Assembly (NCBI GenBank): GCA_008704415.1
Contig: VXIS01000068.1
Location: 1-64,000, forward strand
Length of the DNA: 64,000 nucleotides
Direction: 5' to 3'
Source: Sphaerosporella brunnea
Taxonomy: Eukaryota; Ascomycota; Pezizomycetes; Pezizales; Pyronemataceae
The notes under the pieces are model-generated. The model did no database searches. It saw only the letters and a program-made list of their open reading frames with translations, and had not been told where the DNA came from. The position numbers and the translations under genes were made by a program. Below, one piece after another: positions 47,839 to 59,329 of this stretch; the stretch's first letter is position 1; the number at the start of each line of letters is the position of its first letter.

Positions 47839-50250
47839 TCTTGCGATGCTCTCTCTGTGTGTGTGTGCTGGTTGTTGTGTCGGGATATGATGTTTCTATG
47901 GGCTCGCTATCCATATAAACAAACGAGCAGCTGTGCACGTGCCACGTGCTTCCTCGCTTAGTCATTGGTTACCCGCCATCACACGTTTCCCCCGACCCCG
48001 AGCGATCAATCATGTCCACTATTCCAACAGTTCGCCGAATACAATCACCAAGTATCCAATGCAATGAACTAGCCATAACAAAGCAATGACCATCCAACAG
48101 AAACAAATGGCCGCCCATCTCGGCCAAACAAGTAGCAAACGCCCTCCGTGATGCAAATCCTCGATTTTAAAAAAGCCACACGCCCGGTCTCTGTGTAGAA
48201 CCACCAAAGAAATAAAATATCTTTTCCTCGGAGTCAGATGCATGCAATGCTTGACGATTGGAATCCATGGCTTACGTACATAGGTAATTACATGTACAGC
48301 ACTTCTGGCCTCTCGGAGGGGTTTCCACAGTAAACCCTGTGCCCAGTGCTTCAAGCAATCGTCATGCTATCTAAGATATGGCCTCAGAGGTTCCTGTTGG
48401 ACTTTGTACTAGTACAGAGAACATAGGTTGATTGTCGCGTGATCTATACCAAGCAGGTGGCATACCACTGCAACAGACAAACAGTGTTTCACTATCCAGC
48501 ACTCGGCCCACGGCCACATTATGCATCTGTCAGGACGCATATTCCAACACTTTGTTTTAATCATATTGTATTCATATTCCAACACTTCCGCTCGTCATGG
48601 AATTCCCCGGCACGGCAGTCTCTCAAACCTCATAACCGCGCAAAACCCTGTGGGAAACCACGGACATAGGAGGAAGCGCATTCAACCGCATACATGTGTC
48701 TAACTTAAATCATCAGGAAATCTCATCAAAACGGACAATCGTTAGTACATCCCTTGGCATCATGTAAACTTATTTCCACTATTTCTCAGCACTGCACAAT
48801 GGTCCGTTGGTTTCCCTCGCCGGCATTGTTCCTCCCGGGTACGACGCCTCGGGCTGCTTGTTCCTATCTGGTACTGTCCGGACTGCATGTTTGAGACGGT
48901 CTGTCCCACTCCAGCATCCTGACCGACATGTCTTGGCATGATCTCGGTCCCGTTGCGACGCCGTGGGCACAGTATCTCGCTCGTGTCTCTCCACGCCGCC
49001 GGCACAATTACCTGTATTGTGTTTCAGCGCCGGATTGGCTCAGTGGCCTAGTAGGTGTGATCTCGTTGGCTTGATTGACAGCCAATATGTAGAAGTGGGT
49101 CTTCTCATGTGTCAGCACATCAGGGCCGGCATTTAGAAGCGGCTGAAACCTACTCGACTGAGAAATGCCTGCGCTCAATCGGGGAGTTTGACTCGCCAGA
49201 TCGAGAAAGTTTCTAATTTCTAAATGCCTGCTCACCATCATGTTCTGTGAGAGTTTTCTGCCGTCTTCGTACCACATACCACATACCACAACCTCCCCGA
49301 ACCTGTCGTCCCCTCAATTCCCGCAGCGCTCTTGTAGGTCTCCCCCCGCCAACATTTACCATCAACCTCGAGAAACCTCGCGAGGACTCCATTGAATTCC
49401 TCGTCGCGTGCTCCACAGTTTGTCACTCGACCATTCTCCATAAGTGTTGGCTCAGTTGTGTGGATTCCACGTCCTCAGATGACTCGATAAATCAGGGCAA
49501 AAACACAGCCAGACAGGATCTCCCCTTCCTGGACCTGACGAGGTAACGCTGCATGGCCTGGCCATTTACCTGGAAGCTGGAGCCCTGGTCATGAGGTGGT
49601 TCGTACATTTAAATACATAGCCCAAATTAACCCCCTGGCCGTTCGATGCGGAAGTTCGCCTGTTCCTCACTTGTTCCTCCCTATCAGATAATCGCCTGTT
49701 CCTCCCGAAGTATTGCCAAGCCCCCCTCCCACTTGAGCATCGATCCCCGCCCCCCCGTAAGTGAACTGCGGAGGTGTGTTGTTTTGTTGTTGTCCCGTCC
49801 TAGTCACAGCCAGAGCCATCGGTTTCTGTTCCTCCTCCTCAACGCATGTGCATCCCTTCAATAGCTGCGTGTCTTCTTTCTGGCGCCTCCCTCCTTCTCG
49901 CCATTGCTCTGTCCTCCACGTGAATCAGCTCCTGCGACGAATGAAGCCCGGGTCGGACCGCAGCATAAACAACACCTTTAGCCTTGCAGCGGTGCGCTCA
50001 TTCAAGTTGTACCGCTCAGCCAGCCAGCCTGCCAGCAGTGAAATCTCCCAACTCCTCTTCCCTCCTCCAACTCACCGCTTCCCCTCTCACTTCCGTCGCA
50101 AACTCAACCCTCGCCATCTCCATCGCCCCCCCTTCCCACAAAATCTCGCTCCTTCGCACCGTTTTCTCAGTCAAATAGCTAGCTTCTTGCGCTTCTCCTG
50201 ACTCAGATTTAACCCTTTCTTCGGTCGCGCTTCCAGACAAGTCGCCAACA
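47839..50250. other. Long intergenic region pol4 / hst4
   Basis: 2.4 kb lie between divergent genes. Close to pol4 are paired CACGTG motifs (47936-47948). A 111-codon frame at 48019-48354 (-) with hydrophobic stretches has no recognisable family. The last 600 bases (49640-50250) are C/T-rich, as expected for the hst4 promoter and leader. No RNA gene or repeat was recognised. Confidence 0.5.
47936..47948. promoter_or_regulatory. Two adjacent E-boxes (CACGTG) upstream of pol4
   Basis: The sequence CACGTGCCACGTG holds two palindromic CACGTG cores one base apart, about 100 bases upstream of the pol4 start codon. Such cores bind bHLH factors of the Pho4/Cbf1/SREBP kind in fungi. Function is inferred. 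Confidence 0.45.
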
Positions 50251-51687
50251 ATGCAAAAAGACGCAGAGCCTGCCGCAAAGCGGCAGAAGCGCTCACCAAA
50301 ACCTCGAGAAACAGAATTCCTCGACCTTCGCTCTCCCTCCCCCGAAGCCCCCAACACCAATCAAAAGCGCCAGCTCGATACATTGTTGAAGCTTTTGCAC
50401 AAGAAAAAGAAAATTGTTGTGATCGCGGGCGCCGGAATTTCCGTCGGCGCTGGCATTCCCGACTTTCGATCCTCGAATGGTCTCTTCACCACTTTAAGCA
50501 CGGCAAAGAACTCTGGCAAAGACTTGTTCGACGCCTCCGTATATCGAGATGACGAACTCACCTCTTCCTTTCACGACATGGTGCGCACGTTGCATAGTAT
50601 GGCGGCTGAGGCTGAACCCACCGAGTTTCACCAACTCCTGGCCACGCTAGCCACCGAAGGCAGGCTCCTGCGGCTCTACTCCCAGAACGTCGATTGCATA
50701 GAAACGCGTCTCGAGCCGCTTAAGACCACCATTCCTCTCCAACTCAAGGGCCCTTGGCCACGCACAGTACAAGTTCACGGCGGCTTGGAAAAAATGAACT
50801 GCTCGAAATGCGGATGGGTTGGAGAGTTCGAGCCCAAACTTTTTGTTGGCGCGCAACCCCCGGAATGCAGGGAATGCTTGGAGTTGGAATCTGTTAGGGG
50901 CGTTGCCGGTAAGAGGTCTCTCGGTGTCGGCAAGCTGAGGCCGCGTATTGTACTTTACAACGAGTTCCACCCGGATGGAGATGCTATTGGCGCAGTCACT
51001 GCGGCGGACATCAAGGCGCGTCCTGATGCAGTGATAGTGGTTGGCACCAGTCTCAAAGTTCCCGGCATCAAGCGCATAGTACAGGAGATGTGCAAGACCG
51101 TGGCCGATACCAGAGGAGGTATAAGTGTGTGGGTCAACAACCACGATCCGCCATCAGCAAAGGACTATAGCTTCGATTTAGTCGTCAAGGGTGATTGCGA
51201 GAAGGTTGCACGATTGGCCAAACTGCCTCGCTGGGACGGCAGCGATTCGGAGGGCAGTGACGGGTCATTTACCGAATTGGACCCGAACGAACTGCGAATT
51301 AGCAACCAACAGGTTGAAGTTCAAATTCCTCACCTACCCTCACCATCTCTGAGCCCGGATCCTCACACAATTGTGGCGCCCGAGAAGAAGTCTCGGAAGC
51401 GGCCCGCTGCTATAGAAAAGGAGAAGCCAGCCAAAAAGGCTAGAACCAAGACCACCGCCAAATCGGCCAAGAAAGCTGCCGGAAACATCAAAACGACGTT
51501 CAAGTCCGGCAAGGCGAAGCCGCCGCCGAAGACCAAGGCAGCCGGCTCGAAGAAGACGACAAAGCTTCCTCCGTTGGTGGTGAGCGAGGATGTGGTAGCA
51601 CCTTCCTCTCCACCTCCGTCGGTCGCGCCCTCGCCGACGCACTCGGTTCGCAGCATTCCCATAAGCATGCTCATCAACCAAGGATAA
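50251..51687 (+). CDS. NAD-dependent histone deacetylase, sirtuin Hst3/Hst4 type
   Basis: A nuclear sirtuin. Hst3/Hst4 remove acetyl from histone H3 Lys56 after S phase. Single exon, 478 aa. Motifs: NAD-binding GAGISVGAGIPDFRS (60-74), SQNVD (144-148), catalytic His176 in VHGG, a Zn-ribbon with Cys184/Cys187 and Cys206/Cys209, and VVGTSLKVPG. The region between the second Cys pair and the LRPRIVLYNEFHPDGDAIG block is compact, as in Hst4. After about 325 the chain is Ser/Pro-rich and then strongly basic (KKSRKRPAAIEKEKPAKKAR), probably for nuclear import and DNA contact. No introns are needed, in contrast to most neighbours. The start is the first ATG after a C/T-rich leader. Confidence 0.93.
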   Translation: MQKDAEPAAKRQKRSPKPRETEFLDLRSPSPEAPNTNQKRQLDTLLKLLHKKKKIVVIAGAGISVGAGIPDFRSSNGLFTTLSTAKNSGKDLFDASVYRDDELTSSFHDMVRTLHSMAAEAEPTEFHQLLATLATEGRLLRLYSQNVDCIETRLEPLKTTIPLQLKGPWPRTVQVHGGLEKMNCSKCGWVGEFEPKLFVGAQPPECRECLELESVRGVAGKRSLGVGKLRPRIVLYNEFHPDGDAIGAVTAADIKARPDAVIVVGTSLKVPGIKRIVQEMCKTVADTRGGISVWVNNHDPPSAKDYSFDLVVKGDCEKVARLAKLPRWDGSDSEGSDGSFTELDPNELRISNQQVEVQIPHLPSPSLSPDPHTIVAPEKKSRKRPAAIEKEKPAKKARTKTTAKSAKKAAGNIKTTFKSGKAKPPPKTKAAGSKKTTKLPPLVVSEDVVAPSSPPPSVAPSPTHSVRSIPISMLINQG

Positions 51688-52340
51688 CTATTTCCGGCGA
51701 ACAACGTACATATGTCGCAGGCGGCCTATACCATGGCAGATCAAGATACGGGATGTGAATAGGCGTCTATTTGGTGCAATGCTTGTGTACATACTAGTAC
51801 ACATCCATGCGGTGTTTGGCGTTGGGTTTTGTGTTTGCCTACTATAACGGTGAATAGTTAGAGTTTTTTTTTCCTGTTCAATCAGTTGCTTTTCTTGGGA
51901 GTATTTGTGTTTTTTTGGAGTTCACACTGGGGGGTTTTGGCGTTGATCAAAGTTGGTGTTTTGTGTTTTATTGTGGTTCCTCTGTAAAGGTACATATCCG
52001 AGCGCAAACGCCGGTTGCCGTACAATAATAATCAGAAGGCACTTTGGAATAACTATCGACACAGCTATGATGATTTTGCAAATTCCGCACCGGAAATCAC
52101 TCGCTGGACTGTGCGTCGTGTGTATGTAGCCCTTCACGGGATGTATCCCTTGAACCGTAATATTTGGATTTCGAGACACACAGCGTCAACTTTTAGGGAC
52201 ATGTATCTTGCGCAAATCGCTTATCTGGTGGAGATCACGTTCTGTCGTAGAGATTTCTGCTAGCTCGCTTCATGCGATATGGTTCGTTGCCTTTGTCACC
52301 GCACCCCCCAAACCACCAGACCCAACCCGGCTTCTAAGCT
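51688..52340. other. Intergenic region hst4 / med16
   Basis: About 650 bases hold the hst4 3' flank (T-rich, near 51860-51930) and the med16 upstream region. A short frame at 52015-52263 has no recognisable content. Confidence 0.5.
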
Positions 52341-55272
52341 ATGGATTTCGGCGATGATCTGTTTCAAGACAGCCCTCCGACGCCTTCCGATTCAAATCCT
52401 CGAATAGAGGGGCGCTTAGACGACCTGCGACGAGGAGGTTGCAATCAGTAAAGACCACCCCTCCATCTTCCCCGCGACGCGTTCCTGCGCGTGTCCCCGA
52501 TACGAAGCTTAAGTCGACCCGACCAGCTTGCTAACAACAGCCATCCGCAGGAGGATAGCATGGTCGAAGCTCGGGTGTATCGCGATCATCAATGCCGAAG
52601 GGACTGGAGTCGAGACGCGGCATCTGGCGTGCAACCCGGCGGACGGGCGATGGCTGCTGAGCCCCGCGTATCCTATTGCCAACGTCACGCGCATGCACGA
52701 GGGCCAGAAGCTACAGCATGTCACCTGGAGTAGTCAAGGTGCAGATTTGGCGGTTGTTGATGTGTTCGGAAGAGTCTCGTTCTACACGGTCATTGTGGCC
52801 ATTAATGCGTTGCAGCTGGTGACCATGATACCCGTGGAGCAGGACGACGATATGAGCGCTTTGGCTGGGTTCTGGTGGTTACCCCCCGAGCGCCCATATT
52901 CGCTGCACGCAGTTATGAGAACAGAGGCCGGCTTTCAGTATACTTCTCCTACGTTCAGGCCTCAAGGCCCCTTTCATCCGCTTCAAAATAAGGCTGCTGC
53001 TATTGGGATCACGAGGAATGGAGTTGTGAGTGCATGCCGAACGATGATACTACTAGTAGCCATGCTGATGAGAAAAGGTGAAACTGTGGTACCATGACGG
53101 GATCAGTAAATTCCACGCGGTCAGTTGTGAACTCGAGTGCATAGGCTCGCTCGACGATCTCCTCACCCATGCCTCAATCTCGCCCACATGGAGCAAGGAA
53201 GGCCACGTCGCTCTGGCTGCGTACACTCAATCTCAGCAGCTCCGCGTCTACCGCCTCAGCATCAACTGGAATGTACCCCCTCAGCCACAGCAGCAGCAGC
53301 AGCAGCAGCCGCCACAGAAACCGGGAATAACTCAGTTGCAAGCTGCACCGACCTTGTCCGTCGCTCGGATCAAGGTCGTAGATAATGCTTTCCCGACAGA
53401 CATGCCTGGCTGCTCAAGATTGATGCTCACCCATCTGGAAGTGCTCGGCATAATGGCTGGTGTTCCTCCCGCTCAAACCAGCCCTACCATATTGTGCGTC
53501 TTCTCAGGACGTTCTGAGCAGCGACAGCCCACCACCGTGATCTCGCGCTGGGACCTCAAGGAGAGCCCCAACTCTTTGCATCCAAGTTTCGACCAACTAG
53601 GCGCACGGAGGGCCGGCATCCCTCAAAAACCGATGTCCGAGCTGAATCTCGAAAAGCTAGACGACATCGTGATTGACAAATGGGTGATCGGTGTTTCGCC
53701 CGTCATCATGGGTACAGTGATAGCGTTTGCATGCAGCGATGGACTAATTGACTTCCGGGATCGTATGCAGTTGCAGCAGTTTTCTCAACAATCCGGAATG
53801 ACCACTAAGATCACCAATATGATCCAGGCCGGGTTTTCGTTCACGGCAGGAGAGCCGTGCATCGACTTGGTACTATCGCCCAACAACACCGTCGCGGTGA
53901 GACTGGGCCCGGACAACGATGTTCACATGGCGGTAATGGAGTTTGCTCGAGGGTCCGTTCAGGTCAAGGAGAATATGGAGATCACTTGCGTTGCACTGGC
54001 TCTTCAGCACGCATATTCCTGCAGTAACTACCTCAACAACGACGACCTATTGCTCGTAGCGCGCAAATACCGAAGCAAAGGTGAGTGGACGGTCACCTGT
54101 AGGCGGTTGTAAACGTATTAAACAGCTCGAACCAGAATTCAACAACACATTCCTCACGGAGGTTCACCGGGCACTGAACCTCAAAATGGACTTCGCCAAC
54201 TCGGAATCACCTAGTGAGCGACTCGTTCGGAATCCTCTGCTCCAGCGATGCCTCAGTCTGCAATTCGCGCTATGCTTTCAAGGAGAGCAAGTGAAGAAGC
54301 AACTTCCGGGAAAACTGGCCTGGGCGACACTGCATCTTCGAGTTGCATCACTCGCGTTTGCACTGACGCTGAACTCCGCTCAGCGGCAGGGGAATAGACC
54401 TCCTGGTGCTCCTCCTAGCCATGTGGAGGATTTCAGGCCTGAAGCGTTGCAGACACTGCTAGGTCTTGTCAAGTGGTTCATGGACATGATGTCCATGATC
54501 ATTAACGATCTCTTCGATCTAGCCAAAGCCTGTCGAGGCAGAGCCAACGACATAGCCTTTGTCAGGCAGAAGAGTGAGCTCTCCCATCCCCCTACAAATA
54601 CATCATCACTAACCTTACTAAGTGCTGGAAAGCAACACGCCCGCCCTCATCCTGACCCTCGCCAGCGCTCCCCGCGCCTTCCTCCGCTACAACTGCCGCT
54701 CCCTCAAAGGCCTCGAAACCAGCACAGGCAAGCAGCTCCACCAGGGCACACTAGACGAGGACCAACGCACCACCTTCCGCAGCTTTAAAGTCCCGATCGA
54801 AAGCTGCGCAGTCAAAATCAGCCAGTTCGAACGAATCATGACCGATATCGACGGCACTGTTCGCGCAGCCTACCACAACGTTCCCGAAGCCGAGCGTGCC
54901 AACGCCGAACGCCTCCTCTTCGTCAACAACGAGCTTCCCGCAATCTTTGCGGCTCCGGTGGAGAGACTGCTGAGCGTTACGCTCCCGAGTCTGTGGAAGG
55001 AAATCAACGTCTCTTCTCTGTTTTTCCATAATGTTGCCTGGCTGGGATTCCACGACGACGTCGAATCTATGCTTTACCACAAGAGACACAAGATCGATGC
55101 GGTGAGGAAGGTGCTGCTTCCCCTCAGTGGGGTGAGGCTGAGGAGGTGCACCCGCTGCTGCTCGGTCGTCGAAGAGGCGGTGATGGGGAAGACGCTGTGG
55201 CTGAATAACTTCAATAGGATGTGTCTGTGCGGAACGCTGTGGATGCATTTGAGTCCTGGAGGTCATGGATAA
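52341..55272 (+). CDS. MED16: Mediator complex subunit 16 (Med16/Sin4)
   Basis: Tail-module subunit of Mediator, which relays activator signals to RNA polymerase II. Exons are 52341-52447, 52551-53025, 53078-54080, 54136-54573 and 54623-55272, giving 890 aa. The N-terminus has the short acidic lead, then IAWSKLGCIAIINAEG and a beta-propeller-like region with HVTWSSQGADLAVVDVFGRV, GITRNGVVKLWYHDG and WSKEGHVALAAYTQS. A Gln run (QQQQQQQ, about 265) interrupts it. The C-terminal half is helical (LLGLVKWFMDMMSMIINDLF, ASAPRAFLRYNCRSLKGL). It ends with a conserved Cys motif RRCTRCCSVVEEAV and MCLCGTLWMHL. Introns 3 and 4 fall where several AGs compete; the chosen ones keep frame and family sequence. 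Confidence 0.9.
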
Positions 55273-56047
55273 TCTCTTTTTCTTTCACTTTTTTTTTCTT
55301 CTTTCCTAGTGGATTTTCTTTTTTTTCTCTCTCCCTTTTTGGTTGTTTCGGATTTTGCAGATGATCATTGTGGGCGTTTTTGAGTGTGCGAAAAAAATCA
55401 AAAAAATCTAATGTGCTTGCTTGCTGCATCCGATGATGAAGTCTATAAAAACCGGAAACTGCTAATTCTATAATTTATACGTATGTACTTTCCAGGCCTC
55501 CATCAATCCATCCATCAATAATCGATCATTTCCCACGATCCATCCGGCGATCCAGTCCATGTATGTGTGTGTGTACCGGGAATAAGAAGGCATCCGCCAA
55601 AAAGTAGCGACATCTCAAACTAATAGCAGCAGGTGCACTGATATCTGTACAATACATTACACAATACAGAAAGAATACAGGTTCGAATCGAAGTTTAGTA
55701 GAGTAGTAACGATCGGACGCAGGGAATAACAAAAAGGTATAAAGTAAAAAACGCCTTCCCAGCAAACAAAAAAGCTGCACCGGAGGCAGCATAGGATGGA
55801 AGAAAGCATTTACACAAGTTAAGCTTGCCAAAAAAGAAAACAAGAAAGACGTCCTACCCAATGCATAAAACGATAACAAAAAGCAAAAGAAACCGGCTCA
55901 AAACTCCCCAGAAGGTGAGAGGAGAAAAAAACAAAAAACAAAACACCATACTTCTATGACGCAAAATGAAGAGAGGTTTTTGTTCATCGGTTGGGCATTG
56001 ATACCATTAAAAAGCCACCAGTTGGTCCAAAAAGAAACGCGTTATTA
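55273..56047. other. Convergent 3' intergenic region med16 / coiled-coil gene
   Basis: Homopolymer-rich, AT-rich sequence lies between two convergent genes. No gene or structured repeat was recognised. Confidence 0.5.
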
Positions 56048-59000
56048 TTATATCTTCACGAACTTTGTTTGCAGCGTCGTGTACTCCGTCTGCAATCGTT
56101 TAGTCTGTCGTACGGCTTCATCCCTATGATTAAAAGTTAGCTTCATGACGCTGGGTCACGGAATGAGAGAGCTCATACCGTTCAGTCTGAAGCTCCAGCA
56201 CTTCAATCTGGGCAGCATTCATGCGGCTGACAACTTCCGCCATTTCGTCATCTGCATCACTAAGTGCGCGCTCGAGCTCGCTCACTCGCTTCTCCAAAAC
56301 CTCCGTCTTGGATGCATCCGAGTTCGATAGGCGTCTGATGGACGTCCACTCAAGCTTGGGGCTTCTCAGCAACGGCGATAGAGGGGACTTCAGGCCGGGC
56401 GATTTGATCACCGTGGATTTCAATCTGCGCAGTTGAGAAGTGTGGGTCTCTCTGATGCGGCGGATCTCGTCCTCGTGCTGTGCAACCGCATCTTCCGCCT
56501 GCTGTTGGGCTTCGACGACCTTGTCCTCCAGCTGCCGCAGCTTGTCTTGCAAATCATTAATCTTCTTCGCGGAAGCGCGCTGCTCCTGCTCGCCACGGCT
56601 GATGCAGTCCGCCAGGCGTTCCCGTAAATTGTCGTTGGATGCAAGTTGTGCCCGCACTTGCGCGGCCAGCTCCTCTACCCGCTCCGACGAGATCCGCAGC
56701 TGTGCGGCCAGATTCCGCTCCTCCTGCAGATGCAAGGTTTCCGATCGCTGTAGCGACTCGGCCCGTTTGCGGTACGCCTCTGCCTCCACCCTGGCGCTGT
56801 CGCGATCGACTTCGGCCGATGTTAGGCTTTTGCGCAGCTCCTGGATGGCTCGCTGCGACACTTCGTTGGCCTCGGAAAGCCTTCGCTCTCGTTCACTGAC
56901 GTCCCCTTCCCTATTCTCCAGCTCGTCCAAGCGTGCCAGTGACCGCTCGTGAAGGTTCTGCAAGTCCTTATACGCCTGCTGCAGAGAAACCGATTGTGTT
57001 GCTCCTCCCTGCTTCAACTCCGACACCTCCCTGGACAGACGCGCATGCGAATCCCGCAGTTCCTCGTGCTGAGCTATGAGATCGTCATGCTCTTGCAGCA
57101 GTATTCTCAACGTGCTGGTCTCCTGTTCAGCCTTCTCCAGGTCCATCTTTAATGTACCCAAGCTTCGCTCGCAGACAAACTTCTGCTCCAAAGCATCATC
57201 TGCTCTTCGACGGAGGCGGTCAACCTCCCGCCGCAAAGCCGACATCTCCTTATCGCGTCCCTGCCGTTTGACACTTGGGTGCAACGCGCGGTCACGCTCC
57301 AATTCCAATGCCTTGATGCGTTCCTTGGACTTTTTGGCTTCGAATTGCTGCCGCTCTCGCAAGCTCTTGAGGGCTTTGTGCAAAGAGTCGCGTTGCATCT
57401 CCACGTCCTTAAGGCGCTCTGCTAACGATTCACGGTCTTTGGGATTGAGTGGTAGTGACACATTTGGCATGCCGTTTGTCGGTGTTCCTGGAGTGTTGAA
57501 TACTGAGGCCAAGGATTGCCGATTTCCACCGCTCGTGGATATCTGCACCAGTTGCGCTTGGACAACTTGAGCTTGCACAGCGCCCTGTACTTGGACCGGG
57601 GATTGCAATTCCAGTTGGGATTTGTCTCGGATTGCCGCAGCAAGATTTGCGTTTTCGGTCTTCAAACTCGCCAGCTCTTGCTGCATGCGCGAGTGCTCAT
57701 ACATGAGTTTCTGCAGTTCCGAAGCCTCGGCCTCCAACCCCTCCACGCGGGCCCTCAGTTGCGGTACGACCTCATCACGAAGGTTATCGCGCTCGTTTCG
57801 GTTGGCTTCGAGTTCTTGCTTGAGTGCCGTCAGGAGATCCTCGAAGTTCTCCTTCATGAGCCGCTCCTCCGCGAGCTTACGTTTTGCTTCTTCAAGTGCC
57901 GCCTCGAGGTCCTTTACTTGTTCGGAGGAATCACCAGTAGGTGCGGGCGTCGAGCCTCTGGGTGGCGGCTATTATACTTAGCATATGTGTCCGTCAGATC
58001 ACAAATTGAAGATACATACCTTGGCCGCTGCCTCCTCCAGTTGCTTTACCTGAGCTTCGGCGGCCCTCCTCTTCTCTCTTTCCTCCTGGATCTTCTCGAG
58101 CATATCGAGCCTCAGCTGCGCCTTTTCCTGCTCCACCTTCCGCACCATTTTCTCGGCTTCCAAATCTTTGTTTGTATCTAGATCCAAAATTCGCACCGGT
58201 GTTCCAGCATCTGAGAAGTAGTCGCTCGTTCTTCTACCATTGCTGCCGCGCTCGGCGGCCTCGGCTTGCAAACGTTCTACAAGATCCTCCAAATCCATTT
58301 CTCTCCGAATCGAGGCTGCAAGATCCGCCGAAACTATTCTCACTTCCTCTTCAATGGCTTCGATAGGTGAATATGAGGGGGTCATCGGGAATAGATTGTC
58401 GTCGGTGTAAGAGCCAGACATTTGGTTGTTCATTTCAGCAATGTTATTTGCTCGTGAGATGTCAATGGCAGGAGGAAGTGTTTTAATCGAGGGGGCCAGC
58501 GAGGGAGCCATCGAGACGCGGGATGATTCGATTGGTGACACTGGAATTGGCGGCACCTCCGGCACTTGTGGGGCGCCTCCTTGCTCAGAAGAACTTCCCC
58601 AACGGAAAAGCGCTGTAAATCTATTGCTAGGTGACTTTGGCGGCTTGCTTGTTTCCTCAACACCTGCGTCCCCGGCAGATACGCTTGGGCGTGAGGGGAC
58701 CATGGCTAAAGCCGAAGAGCGTCGCAACGGTTGGGTCGATTGTATAACAGTACGTGGAGATATATTTAGGCTTGATTCGCTGTTGGATCTTGCATGGCTC
58801 GGGGTTAGAGGGCTATGGGGGCCGACGTGGAAGGAGGAAAGCTGCTGTCTTATATCGCTATCTCCAGACTGTCGTCGTCTCCAAGTGATTGGGGTAGGAG
58901 GCTGCTCCTCGCGATACAATCTGGAAAGCAAAATGGATGTTAGAGATGGGACTGCGCGTCGAAGCATATAAGATGTGAATCATCACACCTGTTAAAGTCT

Positions 59001-59329
59001 AATTGCTCGGAGGATGGAAGTGTGGGAGAGTCGACGACTGGATACTCTCGAGGAAGTGCTTCCGGTGGGTCAAGAGCTGCCGAAGCAGCCGGCTTGTGAG
59101 TCGGCGGTTTGGGAAATTGGTCTGATATCCGAGCACCTAAGGGCAGGGAATTCACGCCAGCTTGCTTGCGGCGGACTGGGGTTGATCGGGGAGAATATGA
59201 AATCGGCGGGAGCGGCGGTGATGTGAAGACTGAAAAATCAGGGCCAACGGTACCAGCGATGGGTTTTTGAAGAGACGAATCGCTCAAGAGATCAAAGCTC
59301 TGCTTCTGGAAAGCCGCAATAGTAGTCAT
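56048..59329 (-). CDS. Large coiled-coil protein of unknown function
   Basis: Exons (on -) are 59329-58989, 58920-58020, 57968-56179 and 56123-56048, giving 1035 aa. The N-terminal 300 residues are disordered and rich in Ser/Pro (SPRSTPVRRK, PPTPITWRRR, SPLTPSHARS), with many possible SP/TP phosphosites. A conserved-looking patch DNLFPMTPSYSPIEAIEEEV precedes two long coiled-coil blocks, about 330-415 and 420-1035. These are dense in heptad-spaced Leu and in Glu/Arg/Gln, with few helix breakers. A basic Ser-rich island lies in the last third (STVIKSPGLKSPLSPLLRSP). Similar proteins in Pezizomycotina are usually annotated only as repeat or coiled-coil proteins; a structural role is plausible, but no function can be assigned. 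The start is the first ATG (MTTIAAFQKQ). Confidence 0.8.

Noticed and set aside
48019..48354. 111-codon frame (-) with hydrophobic stretches
   Set aside because: Unusual composition (many Trp, Cys, His), no family and no supporting promoter or exon partner.
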